Shown: piece by piece, positions 24,631 through 31,936 of the stretch
How the letters are laid out: the number at the start of each line of letters is the position of its first letter
How positions within the stretch are numbered: the stretch's first letter is position 1
Assembly (NCBI RefSeq): GCF_028692895.1
Contig: NZ_JAQUWN010000015.1
Span: 1 to 45,476, forward strand
Source of the DNA: Pseudodesulfovibrio sp.
GTDB lineage: Bacteria > Desulfobacterota > Desulfovibrionia > Desulfovibrionales > Desulfovibrionaceae
Reading direction: 5' to 3'
DNA length: 45,476 nt
The notes under the pieces: model-generated
Seen by the model: only the letters and a program-made list of their open reading frames with translations
Database searches by the model: none
What the model was told of the DNA's origin: nothing
Program-made: the position numbers and the translations under genes

Positions 24631-25205
24631 GAGGCGTTCCTCCGTGTTTCGGGGGCGGCTTCGTGGCCGGGCGGGGGCGCGGCGGCGCCGTAGTGGGCGC
24701 GGAGCCGGGCCAGGGCCTGGAACTTCAGGCTGCGCACCGTGCGGGTGGTGATGTCGAGCCGGATGGCCGTCTCGCCGGTGGAAAACCCGTCGCGGAAGAG
24801 CAGGGTGATGATCTCGGCCTGGCGTCCGGTCAGGACGCCCGCGGGCAGGCTGAAGGCCGGGGGCGTCTCCTCGGCGCGGTCCAGGGCCTCTTCCTCGCCC
24901 AGGACGAATTCCATCCAGCGCAGGTTCTTTCTGTAGTAGTCGATGGCCGTGGTGCGGCAGATGATGTTCAGCCAAGTGATGAAGGAGCTCTTTTCCTTCT
25001 TGTACTTGGAAATATAGTCGTACTTGAATATCTTCATGGCCACTTCCTGGTAGATGTCGTCTACTTCGGAAGGGTGAAGATCGATATTCTGGCTTTTGAC
25101 GAAGTCGTTGATGAGCTTGAATATCAGTTTAGAGTATTTGCTGAACAACACATTGTATGATGCTTCATCGTGAACTTCATTGATATCGAGTGTAATGTTG
25201 CTCAT
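24627..25205 (-). CDS. small sigma-70-family RNA polymerase sigma factor in the flagellar operon
   Basis: 192 residues from ATG 25205, with AGGAGG five nt upstream. Region 2 is visible at about 18-95 (DDIYQEVAMKIFKYDYISKY, then SSFITWLNIICRTTAIDYYRK), and region 4 at about 125-172 with a helix-turn-helix (LTGRQAEIITLLFRDGFSTG, TAIRLDITTRTVRSLKFQAL). Regions 1 and 3 are absent, as in ECF sigma factors. It is not FliA: the length and the region 4 sequence differ. Codon use shifts from AT-rich in the first third to GC-rich at the end. The stop overlaps the flgD start, so the factor is made together with hook proteins; it may direct its own operon or flagellin. No anti-sigma gene lies next to it. 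Confidence 0.82.
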   Translation of the reverse strand: MSNITLDINEVHDEASYNVLFSKYSKLIFKLINDFVKSQNIDLHPSEVDDIYQEVAMKIFKYDYISKYKKEKSSFITWLNIICRTTAIDYYRKNLRWMEFVLGEEEALDRAEETPPAFSLPAGVLTGRQAEIITLLFRDGFSTGETAIRLDITTRTVRSLKFQALARLRAHYGAAAPPPGHEAAPETRRNAS

Positions 25206-25228
25206 ATTTGCCTCCTGGTGCGTATTGA

Positions 25229-25243
25229 GCAACGTGGATGCCA
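25229..25243 (-). promoter_or_regulatory. candidate sigma-54 promoter of the sigma factor-flgDEKL-fliD operon
   Basis: On the minus strand TGGCATCCACGTTGC gives GG and GC separated by exactly 10 nt, one base off the TGGCAC-N5-TTGC consensus. The predicted start near 25217 would leave a leader of only about 12 nt beginning at the AGGAGG (25211-25216). The match is good, but the short leader makes it uncertain. Confidence 0.45.
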
Positions 25244-25469
25244 GAAAATATTAGCAACATTGAAAGTAATATTTTATTTTATTCGCTATTTGTAAAACAT
25301 ATGTAAGTTTTATTGATGTAAAGTGTACGCTGTTTTATGTTGTGTTAATGAAACTTGATGAAGAAAGTGATGGTGCTGGCGTTCGCCTGGATGAGCGGGC
25401 GGCGGTGAGGAGGGAGGAATCTTCCCGCTGGGGTGCAACGAAGGAGAGGGGCGGGACGATTATATACGC

Positions 25470-25498
25470 AGGGCCGGCCCGGGAGCCGGGCCGGCCCT
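25470..25498 (-). terminator. strong hairpin downstream of flagellin
   Basis: A perfect 13-bp inverted repeat (25470-25482 and 25486-25498) with a 3-nt loop, 18 nt past the flagellin stop. No T run follows on the minus strand, so it may stabilise the abundant flagellin mRNA as well as end it. Confidence 0.65.
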
Positions 25499-25516
25499 GG
25501 TTGGAAGGCTGTGGCC

Positions 25517-26374
25517 CTATCCGATGAGGGACAGCGCCATCTGCGGAAGCGAGTTGGCCTGGGACAGCATGGCCACCGCGGACTGCGTGATGATCTGCTG
25601 CTTCGTGTAGTTGGTCATTTCCGTGGCCACGTCCACGTCGGAGATCTGGGACTCTGCGGACTGCTCGTTGTCGGCCTGGGTCTCCAGGTTGGAGATGGTG
25701 GCCGAGAGGCGGTTCTGCATGGCTCCCAGGTTGGCGCGGATCTTGTCCTTGGACACGATGGCCGCGTCCAGGGCCTCCAGGGCGGCCTGGGCCAGGGCCT
25801 GGGTGGAGACGGCGCGCCCGGCGCTGCCGGAGGCCGCGCCGAGGCCGACGCCGAAGGCGGACGCGGTGCTGGTGTCGATGACCACGTTGTACTTGTCTTC
25901 GGCCGAGTCGTTGCCCGTGCCGAAGTGGACGGTCAGGCCGGTGCCGGAGAGGTTGCCGTTGAGCAGGTGAATGCCGTTGAAGTCCGTGGCGGCGGCGATG
26001 CGGGTGATCTCCGAGGCCATGGCCTGGTACTCGGAATCGATGATCAGCCGCTGGGCGCTGGTGTACGTGCCGGTGGCGGCCTGCTCGGCCAGCTCCTTCA
26101 TGCGGATGAGCTTCTCATCGATGACGGAGAGGGCGCCGTCGGCAGTCTGGATCATGGAGATGCCGTCGTTGGCGTTGCGGACGCCCTGGTTGATGGTTGA
26201 GATGTCCGACCGCATCAGTTCGCGAACGGCGAGCCCCGCGGCGTCGTCCGATGCGGAGTTGATGCGGAGTCCCGAGGACAGGCGTTCGGTGGACTTGCTC
26301 AGCGCGTTGTAGGAAGCGTTGAGGTTCAGCGACGCGTTCGCGGCCATCTGGTTGTGATTGATGATCAGGGACAT
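25517..26374 (-). CDS. fliC: flagellin
   Basis: 285 residues from ATG 26374. The N-terminal D0/D1 part (SLIINHNQMAANASLNLNAS, then ALSKSTERLSSGLRINSASD) and the C-terminal part (AQISDVDVATEM-like SQISDVDVATEMTNYTKQQI, then MLSQANSLPQMALSLIG) are textbook flagellin. The variable middle is short, about 90 residues, so this is a minimal filament protein; there is no surface D3 domain. No signal peptide, as expected for type III export. AAGGAGG (26380-26386) fixes the start and lies inside a small hairpin (separate entry). It is a single-gene unit upstream of the hook operon. The symbol is by family; species with several flagellins may name it otherwise. Confidence 0.94.
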   Translation of the reverse strand: MSLIINHNQMAANASLNLNASYNALSKSTERLSSGLRINSASDDAAGLAVRELMRSDISTINQGVRNANDGISMIQTADGALSVIDEKLIRMKELAEQAATGTYTSAQRLIIDSEYQAMASEITRIAAATDFNGIHLLNGNLSGTGLTVHFGTGNDSAEDKYNVVIDTSTASAFGVGLGAASGSAGRAVSTQALAQAALEALDAAIVSKDKIRANLGAMQNRLSATISNLETQADNEQSAESQISDVDVATEMTNYTKQQIITQSAVAMLSQANSLPQMALSLIG

Positions 26375-26375
26375 A

Positions 26376-26391
26376 CTTTCCTCCTTGAAAG
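26376..26391 (-). promoter_or_regulatory. CsrA-type hairpin over the flagellin ribosome binding site
   Basis: On the minus strand CTTTCAAGGAGGAAAG folds into a 5-bp stem (CTTTC with GAAAG) with the hexaloop AAGGAG. This loop holds the ANGGA core recognised by CsrA and is also the Shine-Dalgarno sequence, one nt-pair away from the ATG at 26374. CsrA is known to repress flagellin translation in some bacteria. Binding here is inferred. Confidence 0.45.
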
Positions 26392-26488
26392 TTTGTGCAT
26401 CCATGCGTGTCCGGACCCCCATGGCCCGAACGGTTTGCCCACTTATACGGAGGAAGGTGGCCGAAACGTTCACGGGGAAAATTTTACC

Positions 26489-26504
26489 TGGGAAAAAAGT
26501 TGCA
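26489..26504 (+). promoter_or_regulatory. candidate sigma-54 promoter of the regulator-TonB receptor operon
   Basis: TGGGAAAAAAGTTGCA has GG (26490-26491) and GC (26502-26503) exactly 10 nt apart and a perfect TTGCA -12 element; the -24 element deviates at two positions. Expected start near 26515 gives a 110-nt AT-rich leader to the regulator ATG at 26628. No sigma-70 promoter in the gap was convincing. Confidence 0.4.
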
Positions 26505-26627
26505 TCGACTGTATATGAAAGTGCTGACGATCTTTATGTATCTTAATGTTTTTTACATTTATTTATGAAAAAGTTGTTTCAATTCTTATTCTGAATACCT
26601 ACCTTTGTCAGTATAAGGAGGACGCTT

Positions 26628-27338
26628 ATGAACGAAATACTGTTGATCGACGACGACCCGGAGCTGGGCGAACTGTTGACCAGCTACCTGGGCGGCGAGG
26701 GGTTTCACCTCGATGTGGCCCATGACGGGGAACGCGGCCTGAAACTGGTCGAGGAGCGGGAATACCGGCTCGTCCTGCTGGACGTGATGCTGCCGGACAT
26801 GAGCGGGTTCAACGTCCTTTCCGCCCTGCGCGCCGCCTCCCTGGTGCCCGTGGTCATGCTCACCGGCCGGGGCGAGGAGATCGACCGCGTGGTCGGGCTG
26901 GAGATGGGCGCGGACGACTACGTGGCCAAGCCCTTCCCCCTGCGCGAGCTGCTGGCCCGCATCCGGGCCGTGCTGCGCCGCTACTCCGCCGCCGCGGCCG
27001 AGGACGGCGAGGCCCAGGCCCGCCCCGCCAAGCGCAACATCGAGCTGGGCGAGGTGGTCATCAACCGGGGCGCGCGCCACCTCTCGCTGTGCGGGCGCGA
27101 CGTGCACCTGACCTCCACGGAGTTCGACCTGGTGGAGCAGCTCGCCCTGAACGCGGGCAGCGTGGTGGAGCGCACGGCCCTGATGGAAAAGGCCCTGGGC
27201 CGGGGCGAGGATTTCGACGACTACGTGCTCAACGTCCACATGAGCAACCTGCGCAAGAAGCTCGGCGACGCCCTGGTCATCAAGACCATTCGCGGCCGGG
27301 GCTACCTGCTGGCCCAGCCCCAGGGGTCCGCCGCATGA
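26628..27338 (+). CDS. OmpR/PhoB-family response regulator
   Basis: 236 residues. The receiver domain (1-118) has the acidic cluster DDD at 8-10, the phosphoacceptor D52 in LVLLDVMLPDMSG, T79 in VVMLTG and K101 in DYVAKPF. The C-terminal winged-helix domain (about 135-230) contains LTSTEFDLVEQLALNAGSVV, DDYVLNVHMSNLRKKLGD and TIRGRGYLL. It should bind DNA as a phosphorylated dimer. AAGGAGG precedes the ATG. Its stop overlaps the receptor start by 4 nt (ATGA), and the kinase three genes on is its probable partner. The receptor gene itself is a plausible target. Confidence 0.9.
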   Translation: MNEILLIDDDPELGELLTSYLGGEGFHLDVAHDGERGLKLVEEREYRLVLLDVMLPDMSGFNVLSALRAASLVPVVMLTGRGEEIDRVVGLEMGADDYVAKPFPLRELLARIRAVLRRYSAAAAEDGEAQARPAKRNIELGEVVINRGARHLSLCGRDVHLTSTEFDLVEQLALNAGSVVERTALMEKALGRGEDFDDYVLNVHMSNLRKKLGDALVIKTIRGRGYLLAQPQGSAA

Positions 27339-29257
27339 GCATCCGGCGGGCAATGGCGGCGCCCGGATGGATTCTTGCGGCGGCCCTGGCCCTGTGCTGC
27401 CTTCTCTCGCCCCGCGCCGTCCGCGCCGACGAGCCGGACGGGAGCGACATCCAGGAGCTGATGGATATCCGCGTGACCACGGCGTCGCGCCGGGCCGAGC
27501 CCCTGAGCCGGGTGGCCGGGGCGGTGACCGTGCTTACGGAGGAGGACATCTTCCACTCCGGGGCGACCTCGCTGCCCGAACTGCTCCGGCTGGCGCCGGG
27601 CGTCCAGGTCTCGCAGATGGACACGGGCATGTGGGCCGTGGGCGTCCGTGGCTTCAACGGTCGACTCAACAGCAAACACCTGGTCCTCATCGACGGGCGG
27701 CCCATCACCTCGCCCGCCACGGCCGACGTGGACTGGGGCAAGGCCGTGCCCATCGGCCTGGTCAAGCGCGTGGAGGTGGTGCGCGGCACCTGGACCCACC
27801 TCTGGGGCGCGGACTCCTTCACCGGCGTCATCAACGTCATCACCAAGAACGCGGAGGAGACCCAAGGCGGCCAGAGCGTCACCCTGGCCGGCACCACCGG
27901 GGCCGAGCAACTGGTCCGCTACGGCGGGACCATGGGCGATTCCGGGTTCTACCGCGCCTACGTGGGCGGCGAATACCAGACCGGCAATTGGGTCACCGGC
28001 GACGGCGACGGCCGGGGCTCCACCGACTGGCGGCGGGAGCGGGCCGGGGTGCGCATGGACTGGGAGAACGCCTACACCGACGCCTTCTCCCTCCAGGGCG
28101 CCATGGTCGCGTCGAGCATCCGCGACAACGCCTCGGGCGATCACCAGGTCTACCAGCCGCATACCCGGCGCAACTACAACGGCTACGCCCAGCTCGTCTG
28201 GGACCGGGCCACCGGCCTGGACTCCGGGCTCAAGGCCCGGACCTCCTTCACCCGCGACGCCGTGTCCGTGTCCGACCTCTCCGGCGGCTCCAACGCCCTG
28301 GACGCCGAGCTCCAGCAGGCGGTGGAGCAGTGGGGCCGCCACCGGTTCACCTGGGGCGCTGGCTCCCGCTACATCTGGTACGACATCGAAAACGGCGACT
28401 TCGCCTCCTTCGAGCCCCGGCAGCGGGATTCGTTCACGTCCAACGCCTTCGCCCAGGACCGGATCACCCTGTTGGACGACACCCTCTACTTCATCCTGGG
28501 CACCAAGCTCGACTACTTCGGCCGGGGCAACGTGGAGTTCCAGCCCACGGCCCGGCTGCTCTACACCCTGGACAACTCCGAATACTGGCTGGCCGTGTCG
28601 CGGGCGGTGCGCGCGGACAACGAATGGATTCGGAGCGGCGGCTACGTCTTCGACCACCACGGGACCGGCTTCGCGGTCAGCCCGTCCTCGGACCTGACCA
28701 CCGAAAAGCTCGTCGCCTACGAGGCGGGCTACCGGCAACGCCTCTCGAACGACCTGCGTTGGGACGTCTCGCTCTACTCCAACCGGTACAGCGAGCTGGC
28801 CATGCTCGAACTCGACCCCGTGGCCAGGACGGCCACCCTGGTCAACTCCCTCTCCGGCGCGTCCTACGGCATGGAGGCCCAGGTCAACTGGACCGTGACC
28901 CCGTGGCTGGGCCTGGTCCCGTCCGTGAGCACCGTGTATCAGGACATCTACGGCCTGCACTCGCCGCCCCAGGGGGACTCCGTGCCCGACCGGGGCCTGA
29001 CCACCGAGTGGAAAACGCAGATCCTGACCAAGCCCCTGAAGGACGTCGGCCTCGACGTGCTCGTGGGCTACCTCGACGGCCCGAGCGGCCAAGACTCCCA
29101 TCCCGACTACCTCCTGCTGGAAGCGCATGGCTCCTGGAAGGTCTCCGAGAGCCTCATGCTGGAACTCATCGCCCGGAACCTGGGAGGATCGCGCCGCCAA
29201 TATTCCACGCTGCGCATCGGTCCGAGCGTCGACCTGCGGGTGACGTGGAACTTTTAA
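27335..29257 (+). CDS. TonB-dependent outer-membrane receptor
   Basis: 640 residues from the ATG at 27335, which overlaps the regulator stop; frames opening further upstream lie inside the regulator gene. A signal peptide ends near VRA at residue 32. The plug domain (about 45-155) has MDIRVTTASRRAEPLSRVAG, the AVTVLTEEDI and LPELLRLAPGVQVSQ blocks, GVRGFNGRLNSKHLVLIDGR and VEVVRG with WGADSFTGVINVIT. The rest is a 22-strand barrel-type sequence ending in Trp-Asn-Phe, with the terminal Phe that outer-membrane proteins use. A clear TonB box was not picked out. The substrate is unknown; no siderophore or cobalamin genes are nearby. The coupled YfiR-like protein and kinase suggest that the receptor also reports on its ligand or on the outer membrane. 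Confidence 0.88.
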   Translation: MSIRRAMAAPGWILAAALALCCLLSPRAVRADEPDGSDIQELMDIRVTTASRRAEPLSRVAGAVTVLTEEDIFHSGATSLPELLRLAPGVQVSQMDTGMWAVGVRGFNGRLNSKHLVLIDGRPITSPATADVDWGKAVPIGLVKRVEVVRGTWTHLWGADSFTGVINVITKNAEETQGGQSVTLAGTTGAEQLVRYGGTMGDSGFYRAYVGGEYQTGNWVTGDGDGRGSTDWRRERAGVRMDWENAYTDAFSLQGAMVASSIRDNASGDHQVYQPHTRRNYNGYAQLVWDRATGLDSGLKARTSFTRDAVSVSDLSGGSNALDAELQQAVEQWGRHRFTWGAGSRYIWYDIENGDFASFEPRQRDSFTSNAFAQDRITLLDDTLYFILGTKLDYFGRGNVEFQPTARLLYTLDNSEYWLAVSRAVRADNEWIRSGGYVFDHHGTGFAVSPSSDLTTEKLVAYEAGYRQRLSNDLRWDVSLYSNRYSELAMLELDPVARTATLVNSLSGASYGMEAQVNWTVTPWLGLVPSVSTVYQDIYGLHSPPQGDSVPDRGLTTEWKTQILTKPLKDVGLDVLVGYLDGPSGQDSHPDYLLLEAHGSWKVSESLMLELIARNLGGSRRQYSTLRIGPSVDLRVTWNF

Positions 29258-29258
29258 G

Positions 29259-29801
29259 ATGGTCCGATCCCGCGTCCAGGCCACCTTCCTGCTCTCCTTC
29301 GCGCTCCTTCTGGCGCTCGCCCTGCCGTCTTCACCGGCCCTGGCGGGCGGCCCGGCCGCGACCGATCCCGACCAGCTCGAAGCCCTGTTCGTCCAGCGCC
29401 TGACCCGCTACGTGACCTGGCCCGAGGCGGCCCGGCCCGGACCGGACGGCCCGGTCATCGTGGCCGCCACCGACGCCCGGCGGCTCAGGCCCTACTTCGC
29501 CGACCTGCCCCCGGGCCGGTTCCGCCTGGTCCAGTGGCCCGCCGACGAATTCCACGTCCTGATCGTCAACGGCGCGCCCGGCCGCGAGGCCGCCGCCATC
29601 CTCCGGCGCGCGGCCGGACGCCCGGTCCTGACCATCGGCCAGGGCCCGGAAAGCCTGCGCCTGGGCGCGGTCATCGCCTTCCGCCGCGTGGGCGGGCACA
29701 TCCGGCTGGAGGTCAACCCGCGCGCCGCCGCCCGGTCCGGCCTGTCCATCAGCTCGCGCCTGCTGTCCATCGTCCGCATCTACGGGGGGGCCTATGAGTG
29801 A
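29259..29801 (+). CDS. YfiR-like periplasmic protein (DUF4154 family)
   Basis: 180 residues with a signal peptide (cleavage near ALAGG, residue 30). The body fits the YfiR family: LEALFVQRLTRYVTWPEAAR, LTIGQGPESLRLGAVIAF, then GGHIRLEVNPRAAARSGLSI and SSRLLSIVRI at the end. In Pseudomonas, YfiR is a periplasmic inhibitor of the cyclase YfiN and acts through YfiN's CHASE8 sensor domain. Here the neighbouring sensor is a histidine kinase. The start at 29259 is one nt after the receptor stop, and the end overlaps the kinase start by 8 nt, so the three are surely one operon. The residues VTWP near the N-terminus of the mature protein are the family hallmark. Confidence 0.8.
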   Translation: MVRSRVQATFLLSFALLLALALPSSPALAGGPAATDPDQLEALFVQRLTRYVTWPEAARPGPDGPVIVAATDARRLRPYFADLPPGRFRLVQWPADEFHVLIVNGAPGREAAAILRRAAGRPVLTIGQGPESLRLGAVIAFRRVGGHIRLEVNPRAAARSGLSISSRLLSIVRIYGGAYE

Positions 29802-31284
29802 TCGCGCCATCACCCCCCTGGGACGCAAGATCATGGCCGCCATCCTGGGCTCCACCCTGATAGCCCTGGCCCTGGCGTTCCTCCTTCACCTGGGCCCCAC
29901 CGTCTACGCCTTCCGGCAGGAAGTGGCCGCCCGGGTCTCGGCCCAGGCCGAACTCATGGCCGCCTCCCTGGCCGCGCCCGTGGACTTCGACGACGCCCAG
30001 GCCGCCACCGAAAACCTGGCCACCCTCTCCCTGGTGGGCAACGTGCGCGGCGCCGCCGTCTACCCGGACGAAGGCCCGCCCCTCGCCGTCTACGCCCAGG
30101 CCCCGGAACGCCTGGCGTCCGACCGGGCCGTCTGCCGCTTCGGCCTCTCCTCCCTGCGCGTCGCCTGTCCCATCCCGGCCCAGCGGCCCGGCGCGGTCCT
30201 GGTCATGGAGGTCACCCTGGAAGACCAGTGGAACCTGCTGCGAGACGCCTTCCTCATCGGCCTGGCCATCCTGCCACTCATCCTGGTCTTCAGCTACCGC
30301 CTGGCCGGACGGTTCCGCCACAAACTCGGCGACCCCCTGGGCGCACTCACCGCCGCCGTGCGCGACATCTCACGCAACAAGGACTTCACCCGCCGCGTCG
30401 ACTACCGGAGCGACGACGAGATCGGCCTGCTTGTGGCCGAGTTCAACGCCATGCTCGACCACATCGAAGACCGCGACGCCCGCCTCAACCAGCACCGCGA
30501 ACAACTGGAACGCACCGTGGACGAGCGCACCGCCCAACTGCGCGAAAAACAACGGGAACTTCTGCGCAACAACCGGCTGCTCAAGGCCGAAATCCGCAAG
30601 CGCGTCCGCGCCGAAATGATCCGCGAGGAGGTCGAACGCATTAACCGGCACGACCTCAAGTCCGGCCTGAGCCTGGTCATCGGCTACCCCGAGCTGCTCC
30701 TGAACGGGGGCGGCCTCAACCCCGAACAGGAACAATACGTCAAGCGCATCCGCTCCGCCGGTTACCGCATGCTCGACATGATCCGGAATCAGCTCGACAT
30801 CTTCAAAATGGAAAAAGGTTTCTACGCCCTGAAAAAGGCCGACGTGGACCTCGTCGAGCTCCTCTGCGACCTCGAAGAGGAATTCCTCCCCCAACTCCGC
30901 ACTTCCGGCGTCACCCTCGAAATGCTCCTCGACAACCGCGAAGTCGAAGGCCGCGAGGAATTCATCGTTCAAGGCGAACGCCAACTCCTGCGCGCCCTGC
31001 TGCGAAACCTCATCCTCAATGCCATCGAAGCCTCCAACCCCGGCCAACACGTCACCGTCATCCTCGACGGCTCCGGCCCCAAACGCGTCACCGTGGCCAA
31101 CCCCACACCCGTCCCCGAAGAAGTCCGCCCGCGCTTCTTCGCCAAATACGTCACCCACGGCAAAGAAAACGGCACCGGACTCGGCACCTACTTCGCCGCC
31201 CTCATCGCCCGTACCCACGGCGCCGATATCGCCATGCACACCAGCCAGGCCGACGGCACCGCCGTCAACGTCGTGTTCCGGTAA
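29794..31284 (+). CDS. sensor histidine kinase with YfiN-like CHASE8-HAMP input
   Basis: 496 residues. A membrane helix (about 13-33), a periplasmic domain of about 115 residues (AELMAASLAAPVDFDDAQAA with LATLSLVGNVRGAAVY, the CHASE8 pattern of YfiN), a second helix (about 152-170) and a HAMP domain (about 171-226, ending DDEIGLLVAEFNAMLDHIE) come before a coiled coil. The kinase core has phosphoacceptor H286 in INRHDLKSGLSLVIGYP and an N box in LLRNLILNAIEAS. The G1 box is atypical: VTVANPTPVPE replaces DxGxG, and the G2 box is NGTGLGTYFA, a pattern seen in a defined group of kinases with HDLK boxes. Likely partner: the regulator at 26628. Likely periplasmic inhibitor: the YfiR-like protein just before it. 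Codon use is as in its neighbours. Confidence 0.85.
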   Translation: MSDRAITPLGRKIMAAILGSTLIALALAFLLHLGPTVYAFRQEVAARVSAQAELMAASLAAPVDFDDAQAATENLATLSLVGNVRGAAVYPDEGPPLAVYAQAPERLASDRAVCRFGLSSLRVACPIPAQRPGAVLVMEVTLEDQWNLLRDAFLIGLAILPLILVFSYRLAGRFRHKLGDPLGALTAAVRDISRNKDFTRRVDYRSDDEIGLLVAEFNAMLDHIEDRDARLNQHREQLERTVDERTAQLREKQRELLRNNRLLKAEIRKRVRAEMIREEVERINRHDLKSGLSLVIGYPELLLNGGGLNPEQEQYVKRIRSAGYRMLDMIRNQLDIFKMEKGFYALKKADVDLVELLCDLEEEFLPQLRTSGVTLEMLLDNREVEGREEFIVQGERQLLRALLRNLILNAIEASNPGQHVTVILDGSGPKRVTVANPTPVPEEVRPRFFAKYVTHGKENGTGLGTYFAALIARTHGADIAMHTSQADGTAVNVVFR

Positions 31285-31286
31285 GC

Positions 31287-31420
31287 ACGGCAAGGGAAGG
31301 CCTCCGGCGGCGCTTGCCAGCGGGGCCGCCTCGCCGGCGGGGCGTCTCCGACGGCCAGGGCGCTGCCCTGGACCCGGCAGGGACGAAGCCCCTGCACCCC
31401 CATCTCCGCTGCGCGGGCGA
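31287..31420 (+). repeat. dispersed intergenic repeat, copy A
   Basis: Directly after the kinase stop. Shares with copy B (31821-31936, opposite strand) the blocks ACGGCAAGGG, GCCTCCGGCGGC, CCAGGGC-N3-GCCCTGGACCCG and TCTCCGCT in the same order, with diverged filler. The CCAGGGC / GCCCTGG arms (31355-31361 and 31365-31371) form a conserved 7-bp hairpin. Confidence 0.65.
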
Positions 31421-31476
31421 GTAGCGTGGGGGTGGGAGTTGTTGGCGGGAGGATCGGCGGGCGGCGGCTGATCGGC

Positions 31477-31546
31477 GTCCGCGAAGACTCGAACGGTCCG
31501 CTTTCGCCCTCCGGGACGAAAACGGACCGTTCGAATCTTCGCGGAC
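31477..31546. repeat. 30-bp inverted repeat with two wobble positions
   Basis: Arms 31477-31506 and 31517-31546 are complementary over 30 bp except two positions. The loop CCCTCCGGGA can pair further (CCC with GGG). The two mismatches read as G-U pairs in a minus-strand RNA but as C-A in a plus-strand RNA. Confidence 0.75.
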
Positions 31547-31675
31547 ACTAGCCCACGCCGTGTGAACTGCTTGGTGAAGACTTGAAAAGCTTGTCGTTAC
31601 GGCGTCTGAGACATTGGCAGAAGCGAGTTTCTTGATTTGAAGACTTGTCCTTTTCTTTTCCCCTAAAAACACCCC

Positions 31676-31751
31676 GGCTGGGGCCGAGGGGGCGGCGGGC
31701 GGTGTTCCGGCAAGCCGTACGTACTTCCAGCCGCCCCCTTCGGCCCCAGCC
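31676..31751. repeat. large imperfect inverted repeat, possible terminator
   Basis: A 21-nt arm (31676-31696) matches a 22-nt arm (31730-31751) with a single bulged base, enclosing a 33-nt loop that contains the palindrome GTACGTAC (31717-31724). The minus-strand RNA would continue into GGGGTGTTTTTAGGGG after the stem, a T-rich stretch, so it could end transcription coming from the gene at 31955. Confidence 0.6.
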
Positions 31752-31820
31752 GTTAACCGGCAGGGCGGGGGTGAGCGGGCAGTCCGTCCCCGCGGGCGTG
31801 AGTCGCCTTATTGAGCTATG

Positions 31821-31936
31821 CCCCCGCGAAAGCGGAGAGTGGATTCCAAAGGCTCGCCTTTGGCGGGTCCAGGGCCGCGCCCTGGTCTCCCCGAAGGGGC
31901 CCCCGGAGGGCCGCCGGAGGCATTCCCCTTGCCGTA
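31821..31936 (-). repeat. dispersed intergenic repeat, copy B (inverted)
   Basis: On the minus strand, about 18 nt after the stop at 31955, the same ordered blocks as in copy A are found, including the CCAGGGC (31869-31875) and GCCCTGG (31879-31885) hairpin arms. Each of the two convergent genes therefore carries one copy right behind its stop codon. Confidence 0.65.

Larger units (their letters stand above)
25206..25516. other. AT-rich gap between flagellin and the flg operon
   Basis: 311 nt with no credible gene. 25245-25370 is strongly AT-rich, unlike the surroundings, and carries several minus-strand sigma-70-like candidates, for example TTTACA followed after 17 nt by AATATT. The left end holds the flagellin terminator; the right end holds a sigma-54 candidate. 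Confidence 0.5.

Noticed and set aside
26387-26627. FliA (sigma-28) promoter for flagellin
   Set aside because: The best match (around CCGTATAA near 26445-26452, minus strand) is weak at -10 and lacks a proper TAAA at the right distance.
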